In this document: positions 1 to 9,099 of the stretch, one piece after another | Layout: each line of letters opens with the position of its first letter | How positions within the stretch are numbered: the stretch's first letter is position 1 | Origin: Bufo bufo | Lineage: Eukaryota > Chordata > Amphibia > Anura > Bufonidae | DNA length: 64,000 nt | Assembly (NCBI RefSeq): GCF_905171765.1 | Contig: NC_053392.1 | Coordinates: forward strand, 369,067,442 to 369,131,441 | Direction of reading: 5' to 3' | The notes under the pieces: generated by a model | Seen by the model: the letters and a program-made list of their open reading frames with translations, nothing else | What the model was told of the DNA's origin: nothing | The model's database searches: none | Program-made: the position numbers and the translations under genes

Positions 1-295
1 AGGACACTTCTCCATGCGCAAAGAAGTATGCAAATGCTGGATACATGGATTACTGCTATACTTACTAAGGCTACTTCCATACTAGCTGCAGCCTTCTCTG
101 GCAGGCTGTTCTGGTGGGTGAACAGCCTGCTGGATCCATGCTGCCGCTAGTGCACATGTGCCCCCGGACTACCGTTCCGGCCCCATTGACTATAATGGGG
201 GCGGGCCGGAGTTCCGGCGGCAGCACGGAAAACATGCCATCGTGACAAGAGGCGGGCGGAATAAAACTACGACATGTCGTAGCCCAAAAAAATTT
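1..295. repeat. GC-rich interspersed repeat fragment with hairpin
   Basis: A GC-rich island inside AT-rich intron. A short hairpin lies at about 100-131 (GCAGGCTGTTC against GAACAGCCTGC), and a related hairpin recurs at 6473-6502. The piece around 165-220 (TTCCGGCCCCATTGACTATAATGGG) contains imperfect dyads typical of MITEs. The left end lies outside the window. Confidence 0.5.
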
Positions 296-749
296 ACTTA
301 GTGACTAATTACTTTGTCAAGAAGCACATTTTTTTGTAAGTAGTGGGTGCAATGACAGGGAGCTGCAATAGCGCTGCTCCCCATCATTATACCCCTCAGA
401 GGCCGTGTTCATACATGATCGCGGCATCTGAGGGTAAAAACTGTGTAAAATTAACATACTTTTTTTTATTAAACATACCGCCTCCACTTGCTCGCCATCT
501 TGCTTGAATATCTGACACGAGATCTCGCATGGCGTCACCACTCACCAAACACTGGATTTCGGCCGAGATCTTCAATCAAGATGGCAGCTGACGTGGTGGT
601 AAATTTGAATTTTTTTGTTTTTTACACTATTAAAAGTTAAATCAATTCGCTAACACGAAGCACAAGAAAATTCGGCTTCGAGGCGAATCGAATTTATCCG
701 GAAATTCATATCGAATTCCACTTCGTGGGATTCTATTCGCTCATCTCTA
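296..749 (-). mobile_element. Non-autonomous hAT-like MITE, minus orientation
   Basis: The right end, just before 749, reads CTCATCTCTA, the reverse of TAGAGATGAG. Next to it is a diverged AATTCGAT-type subterminal block (GAATTCCACTTCG). The internal text CGCGGCATCTGAGG is shared with the copy at 4984-5435 in the other orientation. The same terminus occurs at 20380-20510 and 32339-32460. The left boundary is approximate. There is no coding capacity. Confidence 0.6.
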
Positions 750-1249
750 AAGATGTGCTCTCCTGAGCAAAGCTCTCTTACAGCTTTGATAAGAAGACTT
801 TTTACACCTTGTCTCCTAATACACATACATTTTCCTAATAAAGTATATGACAACATTTTTAACTTCACTATCCGTACACTATATTGAAATTAAACTGAAA
901 TGATAGTTACCTGTTAACATCTTCCTGGTCAACGCTGTTATAGTACATTGCTGGAAGTATATATTTTCTGTGAGTCTCCATACTATTACAGTAGGGCAGC
1001 GATGACATGGACTCAGGAGCTGTACCACACCTGCACCCTGGTACTTTTGTGTATTATATGGGCAATCATGCTCAAGTCCTCTATTGGGACTTTTTAAAAA
1101 GAAAGTACTTTGCAAAATGGAAAATTTAAGTACCCGCTTCAAGAAAAAAATATACATAATTTGAATTGCTATAATGACCCATACAAATATTATATATAAT
1201 ACACACACACGTATTTAAAAAAAACACCAAAATTGATGGGTTTTTATTT
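750..1249. other. AT-rich LAMA2 intron, no recognised feature
   Basis: No exon, RNA gene or repeat family is recognised. The short open frames on the minus strand have no domain, no homopolymer-independent length and no family resemblance. Confidence 0.5.
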
Positions 1250-2160
1250 AACCCCTTCATGACTGCTGTTTCACCTTCCAGACCAGCCCTTTAATCTGCA
1301 AATCTGCCATGTATAACTTTATGTGGTAATCATTTCGGAATGCTATTACTTATCCAAGCCATTCTGAGATGTTCTTGTGTCTCCATTTTCTGAATGTAGG
1401 GGGTCTTTTTTGTTGTTGAAAGAGTTGATGTTTTAATTTGTACCATTTTTGGGTACTTATGATTTTTTGAATGTTCAATATTACAGTTTTTTGGGGGCAA
1501 TATGTCCAAAAAATGGCTGCTTTGGCACAGTTTTCTTTTTTTACAGTGTTCACCTAAGGGGGTAGATCATTCAATATTTTTATAGAGCTGGTCATTATGG
1601 ATGCAGCAATACCTAGTATGTGTATTATTTTTTATTTTTATTTTAGTTTTACATAATAAAAAGCATTAAAAATGTCTCCCTTTTCTGAGAGCCATATTTT
1701 TTTTTGTTTTCTGCCGATTGTCTTGTGTAAGGGCGAGTTTGTTTTTTTTGCGGGAAGGGTTGATTTTTATTGGTGCCATTTCTGAATATGTATGATTTTT
1801 TGATTGTTCAATATTACACTATTTTGGGGCAAGGTGATCAAAAATGTCTGCTTTGGCACAGTTTTTTTTTTTTTTTAAAGCATTCACCTGACGGGGTAGG
1901 TTATGTGATATTTTTATAGAGTAGCTTGTTAAAAACATGGCAATATCTAATATGTCTATTTTTAGCAAATACTTTTTTTTTTTTACTTTATTTTTGTCTC
2001 AGTACAGAGACTTCAGCATTTCAGGGTTTGATACATATTTCAATGTACTGTAGTACAGTATATGCTATATTGTACTACATTGAAACTGTTAGTTTCAAAC
2101 TGTTAGTTTCACACTGACAGGCTTCCATATATGGCAGACCCCAATGCCTTTGGGAGGTGA
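1250..2160. repeat. T-rich interspersed repeat with internal duplication
   Basis: Two related halves contain the block TTTTTATAGAG followed within ~30 bases by a short TATT-rich motif (about 1576-1625 and 1910-1965). The same block recurs at 37408-37460 and 37744-37795, so this is an interspersed family present at least twice. It is highly T-rich on the + strand and has no coding potential. Class unknown. Confidence 0.55.
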
Positions 2161-2439
2161 GGGGTCAATGGAGAGCGAGTCCCTTCCTTCTGAGATCCTC
2201 TTAAATTCCTCGTTCATTGCTCATTGCGGCATAGAAGGGTTTAATCTGCCAGCATCTGCATTTACAGCATGCTGATGTATTGATAGGTTGCGCACAGCAC
2301 CAAGTCACTTCCCATTGTGACATAGTAGACAAATGTAAGGAAGGGGTTACAAACGGTGCAGAACCTCTGCTGTCTATACACAGCAGACACTCAGAGGCAA
2401 AGTTTGTGATTGGCCATAACGCTAGTCACAGATTTTTAG

Positions 2440-2931
2440 ATTCAACCAATTTTTATTTTCACGCATCACTTGTGCGTTGCTTGAAAATTGCAGCATGCTC
2501 TATATAGTGCGTTTTTCACGCAACTTAGGCCCCATAGAAGTGAATGGGGCTGTGTGAAAAATCGCAAGCATCCGCAAGCAAGTGCGGATGTGGTGCGATT
2601 TTCACGTATGGTTGCTAGGAGACGATCGGGATGGGGACCCGATCTTTATTATTTTCCCATATAACATGGTTATAAGGGAAAATAATAGCATTCTTAATAC
2701 AGAATGCTTAGTAAAATGTCCATTATGGAGTTAAAAATAATAAACAAATTTAACTCACCCCATCCACTTGGTCGCGTAGCGGATCTCCTCTTCTTGCTTC
2801 TTTCTTCAGGACCTGGCAAAAGGACCTTTGATGATGTCACTGCGCTCATCACATGATCCATCACATGGTCCATCACCATTATTATTTTTAACCCCTCAAT
2901 GGACATTTTACTAAGCATTCTGTATTAAGAA
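2440..2931. mobile_element. Foldback MITE with ~50 bp inverted arms
   Basis: The segment around 2690-2743 (ATTCTTAATACAGAATGC...) is repeated in inverse at about 2880-2931 (...GCATTCTGTATTAAGAAT), with a GC-richer spacer of ~137 bp. A smaller dyad (TTATTATTTTCCC / GGGAAAATAATA) lies just upstream at ~2647-2690. The outer left limit at 2440 is a guess from a change in texture. Confidence 0.6.
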
Positions 2932-3836
2932 TTAGAACTGATGTGGCGCACAGGAGTGACACACAAACCACTAATAGAGGTGCACACAGTAAAAGAGGAA
3001 TCACCCTTCCTCTCAAAAAGAAATGACTAAATTATTGTAAGGTAACCGGGCACACTCAATATATTTGGATCATATAGAATTTAATGTATTCATAAAATCA
3101 TAAAACCAAATAGATACTCAACAATGGCTGGAATGCATAGCCTAAAAATAAATCAAAAATGAATAATAAATACGAATGATAAACAGTCTATGATAAAATA
3201 GGACAGTGCGATAAATAGATAAGACAGTACAATAGTCCTATATTGTGCATGTGCACTAGGGACAATCTCCCAAAGACAACCTATGCTGGTCGCTCAGTGA
3301 TAAACTTTGCTTCCAATGATAGTCTATGCCAGCATCAAGTCTATGCTGCTATTTCCAAGATATTCATGGGTGGTATAGACAGTCTCAATAATACTCCAGA
3401 TATATACTAAAGTGTACTTTCAGTGAGTCGAAGTGTAGCGGCGTCCCGCTATACTTACAAGTCAGCGGCGTCCCGCTGAGCTGTTCTGAATACTGCTCCT
3501 TTCCAATGTGAGCTCTTGTTGTCGTCCTGTTTGGAAAAGTGCTTACCGTGCCTGTTGAATACCCCTGTTATTGCTCTGGACACCTCTATTGTGGAAAAGG
3601 AGACCGGTGTCCTGCAAGCTCTATCCGTCCGACTTCTGCGCTGGTGGCTGTTTGCACGTGTCTACTGCTACTAGAGCTTGTGGTAGTGCAGTAACTTTCC
3701 ACTCCTCGCGCACTGGACAGTTTCTTGTGGGTACGTTAACACATTGACAATTTGAATCCAATAATGTTCCAATTTTTCTGGGGGATCTTTGACCAGACGA
3801 GTTTCGGGGTTCTAAATGACCCCTTCCTCAGAACCA
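2932..3836 (-). repeat. Possible Penelope-type non-autonomous repeat ending in a hammerhead-like core
   Basis: A non-coding repeat-like block with local repeats (CGGCGTCCCGCT at ~3441 and ~3466). It ends in a hairpin that, on the minus strand, resembles a hammerhead ribozyme core (3802-3831, listed separately). Penelope-like elements of amphibians are known to carry hammerhead motifs, so this family is proposed, but no reverse transcriptase or GIY-YIG fragment was recognised. Boundaries are uncertain. Confidence 0.3.
3802..3831 (-). ncRNA. Degenerate hammerhead-like hairpin
   Basis: On the minus strand the order is CTGAGGA, one A, a 5-bp stem (GGGGT with ACCCC), then GAAA. A canonical core has CUGAUGA, stem II and GAAA, so one conserved base is changed (U to G). 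No clear stem III and cleavage triplet were found. Probably a decayed copy, not an active ribozyme. Confidence 0.3.
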
Positions 3837-4348
3837 AGGGAAAATAATTAAATCTACAGAACACCTAACCCAAACCCGAACTTCTGTGAAGAAGTCCGGG
3901 TTCGGGTCTGGGTACCAAACATGCCGATTTTTCTCACGCGCATGCAAAACGCATTAAAACACTTTGCACTCACGTGGAAAAGTCACACATTTTCCCGCGA
4001 CACACCAACTTCCTATCCAGCCCTCACAGGTGACGCCCATGTAAAAGAGGCCAAAGTGCTAATAGTTGGGATTGGAGGTACCTACTATCCTCGGTGTAGA
4101 GCAAACATTTTGTACATAGAGCCGGAGTGCTCACAGAAGTGCTTAGCTCCCTCTAAAACAGCAATGACAAAAGAGAGTGGGTGGTCATTAAGGGGACTCA
4201 ATACTCATTTTTGTTCTTGTGCTTAGTTACAGTACACCAAGAATTCTAAAGTTTGTCTCCAAGAACTTAATTTGAAAATTATAGTTTTAAATCCTCTATT
4301 ATATTAAATAACTTAATATACTATATAATAAATAATATTTTTTTTCAG
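3837..4348. other. LAMA2 intron upstream of the EGF exon
   Basis: No repeat or gene is recognised apart from the polypyrimidine tract and acceptor immediately before 4349. The open frame at 3921-4226 is not conserved in any way I recognise and is probably chance. Confidence 0.5.
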
Positions 4349-4542
4349 GTGTGCATCAGGTTATACTGGTAATCCCAGTATTCCAGGAGGCTCCTGTCAG
4401 GAATGTGAGTGTAACCCTTATGGATCATTGTCCATGATCTGTCATCCAAGCACTGGCCAATGCACGTGTAAACCAGAAGCTACAGGCCTGAAATGTGGTG
4501 GCTGCACTGACCGGCATGTACGGGAGGGTTCACTGTGTGCAT
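4349..4542 (+). CDS. LAMA2: LAMA2 internal exon: last short-arm laminin EGF-like repeat
   Basis: This exon encodes 64 whole codons plus one base at each end. It is preceded by a polypyrimidine tract and AG and followed by a GTACGT donor. The peptide starts CASGYTGNPSIPGGSC and has the cysteine spacing of a laminin EGF-like repeat (C-x-C-NPYGS, then C-x7-C-x-C, then CGGC). The split last codon joins the next exon to give CAFCDDEC, matching the mammalian LAMA2 pattern CVFCGDEC recalled from the family. Laminin alpha-2 is a secreted basement-membrane chain of muscle and nerve; this repeat lies where the short arm meets the coiled-coil rod. The codon-level fit across four exons makes a pseudogene unlikely. 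LAMA1 is the nearest alternative, but the next two exons fit LAMA2 better. Confidence 0.93.
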
Positions 4543-4795
4543 GTACGTATACTAACATGATTGACAACTTTTTATATGATGATTATTATTATACAAGTCA
4601 TGGTTTCCAGCAATGTCTTAAGTGTTGAGGTAGAAAAAAAACACTGTGGCCATTTTTAAGGTCTAGATGTGGCAGAATATTTCAACAAATCCATGGAAAA
4701 TCCCATGTGTATGTATCAATAAGGTTTCATCATTACCCTATTTTTCCACTGAAGAATTTCCTCTTCATATTAGCCTATGTGTACAACTACACCGA

Positions 4796-4942
4796 CAGGT
4801 TTCTGGATGCAGTTTTGGAAGCCAAAATCAGGAGTGGATTATAAAAGGAGAGAAAGTATAAAGGACCGATAAGACTTTTCTTCTTTTTTTATTTCGCTCC
4901 TGGTTTTGGCTTCCAAAAGTGCATCAAGAAACCTGACTGTGT
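4796..4942. mobile_element. Small palindromic MITE
   Basis: The left arm carries ACAGGTTTCTGGATGCA and TTTTGGAAGCCAAAA; the right arm carries TTTTGGCTTCCAAAA and TGCATCAAGAAACCTG in inverse order. The arms are about 40-45 bp with a purine-rich spacer. Non-coding. Confidence 0.65.
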
Positions 4943-4983
4943 TGGTCGCACCCTGTAGGTACTGTATGTTCACACTAGAGATG

Positions 4984-5435
4984 AGTTAATCAAAGTCAAA
5001 TTACTTGACTTCAATCAGAATTTCAGGAAAAATTTGATTAATCACAAACTTCCTCACGCTTTGTGGTAACTAATCTATTTTTCTTGAAATGGTGGTAAAA
5101 AAATACATACTCATTTCATCGATTTGCTCGCGGAGAGTCCGTTGCAGCCATTTTGATTCAATGAAGATAGCTATAATGGCCTCCCCGCGAGCACAGGGAT
5201 ATTTTTTTACCCTAATTAACCCTTGAAAGGCCTCAATTTGAATGTCAGATGCCGCGATCATAGATGAATGCGGCATCTGAGGAACTCAATAACGGGAGGG
5301 GGGGGGAGTGGCACGATCACCGTTCCTCATCATTGCATACGCTACATACAATGGAATGCTATTTGTGACAAAGTAATTTGTAGCAAATTGAATTTCTTTG
5401 AAATTCGGCGAAGCAGACAAATCGAATTTTTGATA
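4984..5435 (+). mobile_element. Non-autonomous hAT-like MITE, plus orientation
   Basis: Begins with TAGAGATGAG and a subterminal TCAGAATTTCAGGAAAAATT block, the mirror of the end at 749. The internal GCGGCATCTGAGG is shared with 296-749. A run of nine G lies near 5298. The right end has decayed and is approximate. Confidence 0.6.
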
Positions 5436-6469
5436 ACTTTACTAGTTCACAGTATGGCAAATCTGACATGTATTTAAAAGAGGATCCATAGGAGAAATCT
5501 AGGGCTGATTCTTACCATGGATGTGCAGTTTGAATTGAATGACAATAATCCACATGAGGCTAATCTGTCAGTTTTTTCATTTGGAATCTGCAAGAATAAT
5601 TGACATCCTAATAATTAGAATGTTTTTTTTCAACAACACATCTGGATTTTTATTTTGAGGTACATGTGAGTGGGGTTATGAAAACCCCATTCCTTTTTAC
5701 ATACTCTGGATGAGTGGATTTAATGAGGACTTTGGCAAGGAATCTAATTCTAAATGTGTAAACCAAATAGTTTTATATAGTGTCATTGTTGAGGCAGCAT
5801 AAACCCTAAGTGCGGGTCTGCTGACCCAAATTCACAAGATGTCTTGCCTTTGCTACAAAAATAAAAATATTTCTAACTGAATAGAATTTAAACATTTCCA
5901 AGTCAATAATAGTGTGCCACTGTTGAGCTTGGCATTGTACAGGAATCCTACCAAGTGGCATTGCCTAAGATGATGGTAAAGTACTAGTGATATTTTAGTG
6001 TGAATTGCTGTGTGCTTGTGCATGTGTTTGATGTGTTACTAAGCCTCTTGTGCTAAAATAACATGCATAATATGCCACATAAACTGGATATATGATGCAG
6101 CAGGGCCATTATAAAACTCATTTACCCTTCAGCAGGTTTTCAGTTGCTAAAAAGGACCTCTCTCACTTTTAAGGACCTCTCTCACAGTTTATTTGAAATG
6201 AATAAACTGTAGATTCACACTCCTTATATCACCATAAAGTAAAGGTGCTTTGGTTTTAATAATCTTCAACATTTTTGTTACAAAGGTAATATTTCAAAAA
6301 ATTACCTTAGGGCCCTGCAGATAGGGGGAACTAACTTAACCTGACCTGTACCCTATCCTACTGTGCGCAATATTACATATCCATGGGTGATGGTTACTAG
6401 TAGATTCACCAGAGAAACTGCCAGTAAGAGATGTCCTAAGGCTAGTTACACAGCTGCGTAAAGCTATCC
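5436..6469. other. Unremarkable LAMA2 intron
   Basis: AT-rich sequence with no exon, repeat family or structure that I recognise. Confidence 0.45.
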
Positions 6470-6620
6470 AGCAGGCTGTTCAGGCAGAGGAACAGCCTGC
6501 CAGAGTTTACCATATTTTGCATTGCCCGATAAGGCCGTGCACAGCCAGAGCCCTTTGACTATAATGGGATCTGGGAGGGATCTAGACACTTTCCAACATG
6601 AGTGCAGGGTTTTGGCCAGA
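6470..6620. repeat. Repeat fragment related to the window start
   Basis: The hairpin CAGCAGGCTGTTC...GAACAGCCTGCC (about 6471-6502) and nearby TTGACTATAATGGG match the element at 1-295. This is the second copy of that family in the window. Confidence 0.5.
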
Positions 6621-6726
6621 TCTCATTACAGTCAATGGGGCCTAGTGGTGAACACCATTGTCCAGCTAGACCACATACATCTAAAAACAAGTAGGGGATA
6701 TTTTATCACAAGAGAAGGGTGTAAAA

Positions 6727-7024
6727 ATCTTTATAAAGCCCTCAAAGTGGGATAAAAAAAAATGCAAAGTTATCCATTCCTTACCAATGCCTGTAGCTCC
6801 AGTTCTGATGCTTACCAGGCCCCCTGGTGGTCTGTGCTTTGTGGTCCCTGTCCTCAGTGATTGGGTGAGTGGTCATCTTAAGTCACCTGCTATATGGGAC
6901 CAGGAAGTACACACTAGTAGGTACCCAGAAAACCGCAGAACGGGTTCAGCGAGGCATAATTGAGGTTGAGTATCCTTTAATTTGTTTCTTTTATCCCACT
7001 TTGAGTGCTTTCTAAAGAATCTTT
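6727..7024. mobile_element. MITE with ~30 bp terminal inverted repeats
   Basis: AAAGCCCTCAAAGTGGGATA near 6737-6754 is answered by TATCCCACTTTGAGTGCTTT at about 6992-7014. The ~240-bp interior is non-coding. It sits in the intron before the 7512 exon. Confidence 0.6.
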
Positions 7025-7511
7025 CCCTTCCTGGACAACCCCTTTAAATGAACTCAAAAGTCTTGTAATTATTAAACCTTCCAGGCAAGTAGTGAAATTA
7101 TTTCAGCCTCCTCAACCTCCATACAAAACCTAATATTTTGACAAATAGCTGCTGTTCATGTAGACACAGCATATTTATACATTTTGCATGAGCTCAATTC
7201 ATCATTTATGTAAATCATGAGTAACATGGTAAATTAGAATATGTTTGGTACATTTCCAGGTGGAACCTTTCACTGTGGGTGCACCTTAAATGCTTTTACA
7301 TTTTTACAAGCAAATTCATTTTTGGTTGTTTAGCTCTTTCCATAGCACCTCTGCTTCTCTATTCAAACATGGAGGAGCTAATTATGGGATTAGCATCATC
7401 AACATTCACGGCCTGTCTTTATCTTTGTACTTCTTACTATAGTACAAAAATATTGAACATCTGCCTTCGATGTTTATTAGAGATAAATATTCTATGCTGC
7501 CCTCTTCACAG

Positions 7512-7654
7512 TTTGCGATGATGAATGTACAGGCCTCCTTCTTGATGACTTGGATCAGCTGAACCAGATGGTCATGAGCGTCAATCTTTCTGGCCCACTG
7601 CCTCCACCATACAGAATGCTGTTTAGCATTGAAAATGAGACTCAAGAATTAAAG
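7512..7654 (+). CDS. LAMA2: LAMA2 internal exon: end of EGF repeat into domain II
   Basis: The exon is 143 bp: two bases completing a Phe codon, then 47 codons. The acceptor is TTCACAG and the donor is AAG|GTAAAT. The peptide begins CDDECTGLLLDDLDQL and ends IENETQELK. It leaves the last cysteines of the EGF-like region and enters the alpha-helical domain II, where laminin alpha chains pair with beta and gamma chains. Two possible N-glycosylation sequons are visible (NLS and NET). The segment NLSGPLPPPY corresponds to NLTGPLPAPY in mammalian LAMA2 as I recall it. The intron before it is 2969 bp; the one after it is about 18.0 kb and filled with transposons. Confidence 0.95.
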
Positions 7655-7937
7655 GTAAATGTGCTAGTTCCTTACTTAAACATGCAAATGATGAAGGCTG
7701 ATTAAAAGACATTGTGATTTTTGTCAGTAGTTTGGATGCTGCTTGTAACCAGAATATAGTATCATGCCAAGACACACAAAAAGGACTTTAATTAATTTAT
7801 AATTTTTTTAAAATTTTTCATTCATATTCTTTTTATGATAAATTAAATTTACTGTGAATTACCTTATGGTTAAAAAACAGCTGGAAAATCTATCAGCGTC
7901 TTTCAGTGCCTTGAATTAGTTGGTTGTTTCCTAATGT

Positions 7938-8221
7938 AAAGGTCCCTTTACATGATAAGATAATTAATTCAATTGAGCGACAAAGAAGTTGTTATTCGTG
8001 TCATACATCGTCTGTCAGACATTTCCACCCACTGTGAAATCATCTGTGTTGTAAACGATACCTGTGGAATTCTGTACGATGAACGATGATTTAGATGTCT
8101 ACATCAGCGATCACAAGAATGCTAAACTAAACGATTGTTTCTTTTACATAACTCAATAATCAATAAATTTTGCTCAATTTCACGATTTACCGATTATCTA
8201 TTCATTTAAATGGGGCCTTTA
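7938..8221. mobile_element. MITE with short inverted ends
   Basis: The left end TAAAGGTCCCTTTACA and right end AATGGGGCCTTTA are imperfect inverse copies. The interior is rich in CGAT-type words with weak dyads. Non-coding. Confidence 0.5.
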
Positions 8222-8830
8222 GTAAGAGAGGACTATCAGGTGAGTGGAGGATGTAAATTTGGCCTGACTGATTCTAAAGACAAATAGATATGTTGAAGGC
8301 AGCATCAGTAAGCAATTGAACTCCGCAGGAAAGCAATCAGAAAGACAGGGTGGACATTTTGTTTAATTTATTAGATTTTTCTTTTTTTTTTTATTATTTG
8401 TGTTGGTAAATAATCAAACTTTAGTTATTTTACTGGATAAACATTCTTATAGGCACTGAAGGTTAATAGTGTAAGGCGTTAAACTAGGGGGGAAAAACTG
8501 TCCAACACAAAGAATAATCAGAGTTATTTGTGAAAACTGCCATAAAAATTGTGGAAGTGTCAGTGTTCAACAACACATCCATATTATAGCTCTGTATTGT
8601 ACAGAGCCTTAATAGAGCTTTCATAGAGGTGCATGAGTCCTCAACTCCACCGTCATATTTAATTGTACCCAATTTCATATAGAGACATAAAAAGTAACGA
8701 AAAGCAGAAAGTAAATTGTTGTATGCTCCATCACATGAGGTCAGAGCTTGAATGGCGGTTCATGAAGGCTGTACTCTTGCATTGTAAAGTAGATGTACAG
8801 GCTCTGTAGACACTATTGGGATAATTTATT
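8222..8830. other. LAMA2 intron, no recognised feature
   Basis: AT-rich sequence. The minus open frame at 8484-8678 has no recognisable motif and is likely chance. Confidence 0.45.
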
Positions 8831-8834
8831 AAGA

Positions 8835-9060
8835 CCAGTGTTTTAGACACCTGTCTTAATCCCGCTGCGCTCGTGCTTGATGAGCCTAAGTTACGTAGAG
8901 GCGCCGGTCCCTACATAACTTAGGCGTATCTCCAGCCAGCATACAACAGACTTAAATCTATGCCAGCTCCCTTGCTGGCGTAGAGTTAGATAATTTTCTA
9001 CACCATAAAATTAGATGGGTCTGCCAGCCTGCCCACTTTCCAGCCCATGCCATGCCCCCC
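8835..9060. mobile_element. Imperfect palindromic MITE abutting the hAT remnant
   Basis: Contains AATTTATTAAGACC at the left and several internal partial dyads, for example ACTTAGGCGTATC versus GAGCCTAAGTTACG, and GCCAGCTCCC next to GGGAGCTGGC-type text (GCCAGCTCCCTTGCTGGC at ~8963). It lies exactly where the hAT transposase frame loses its C-terminus, so it may mark the truncation point. Confidence 0.5.
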
Positions 9061-9099
9061 TTTTTTAGAACTGGCATACATGGCATGGAAGGGGAACTA

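Noticed and set aside
3921..4226. 101-codon frame just upstream of the LAMA2 exon
   Set aside because: It shows no laminin EGF cysteine pattern and no splice sites that join in frame to 4349.
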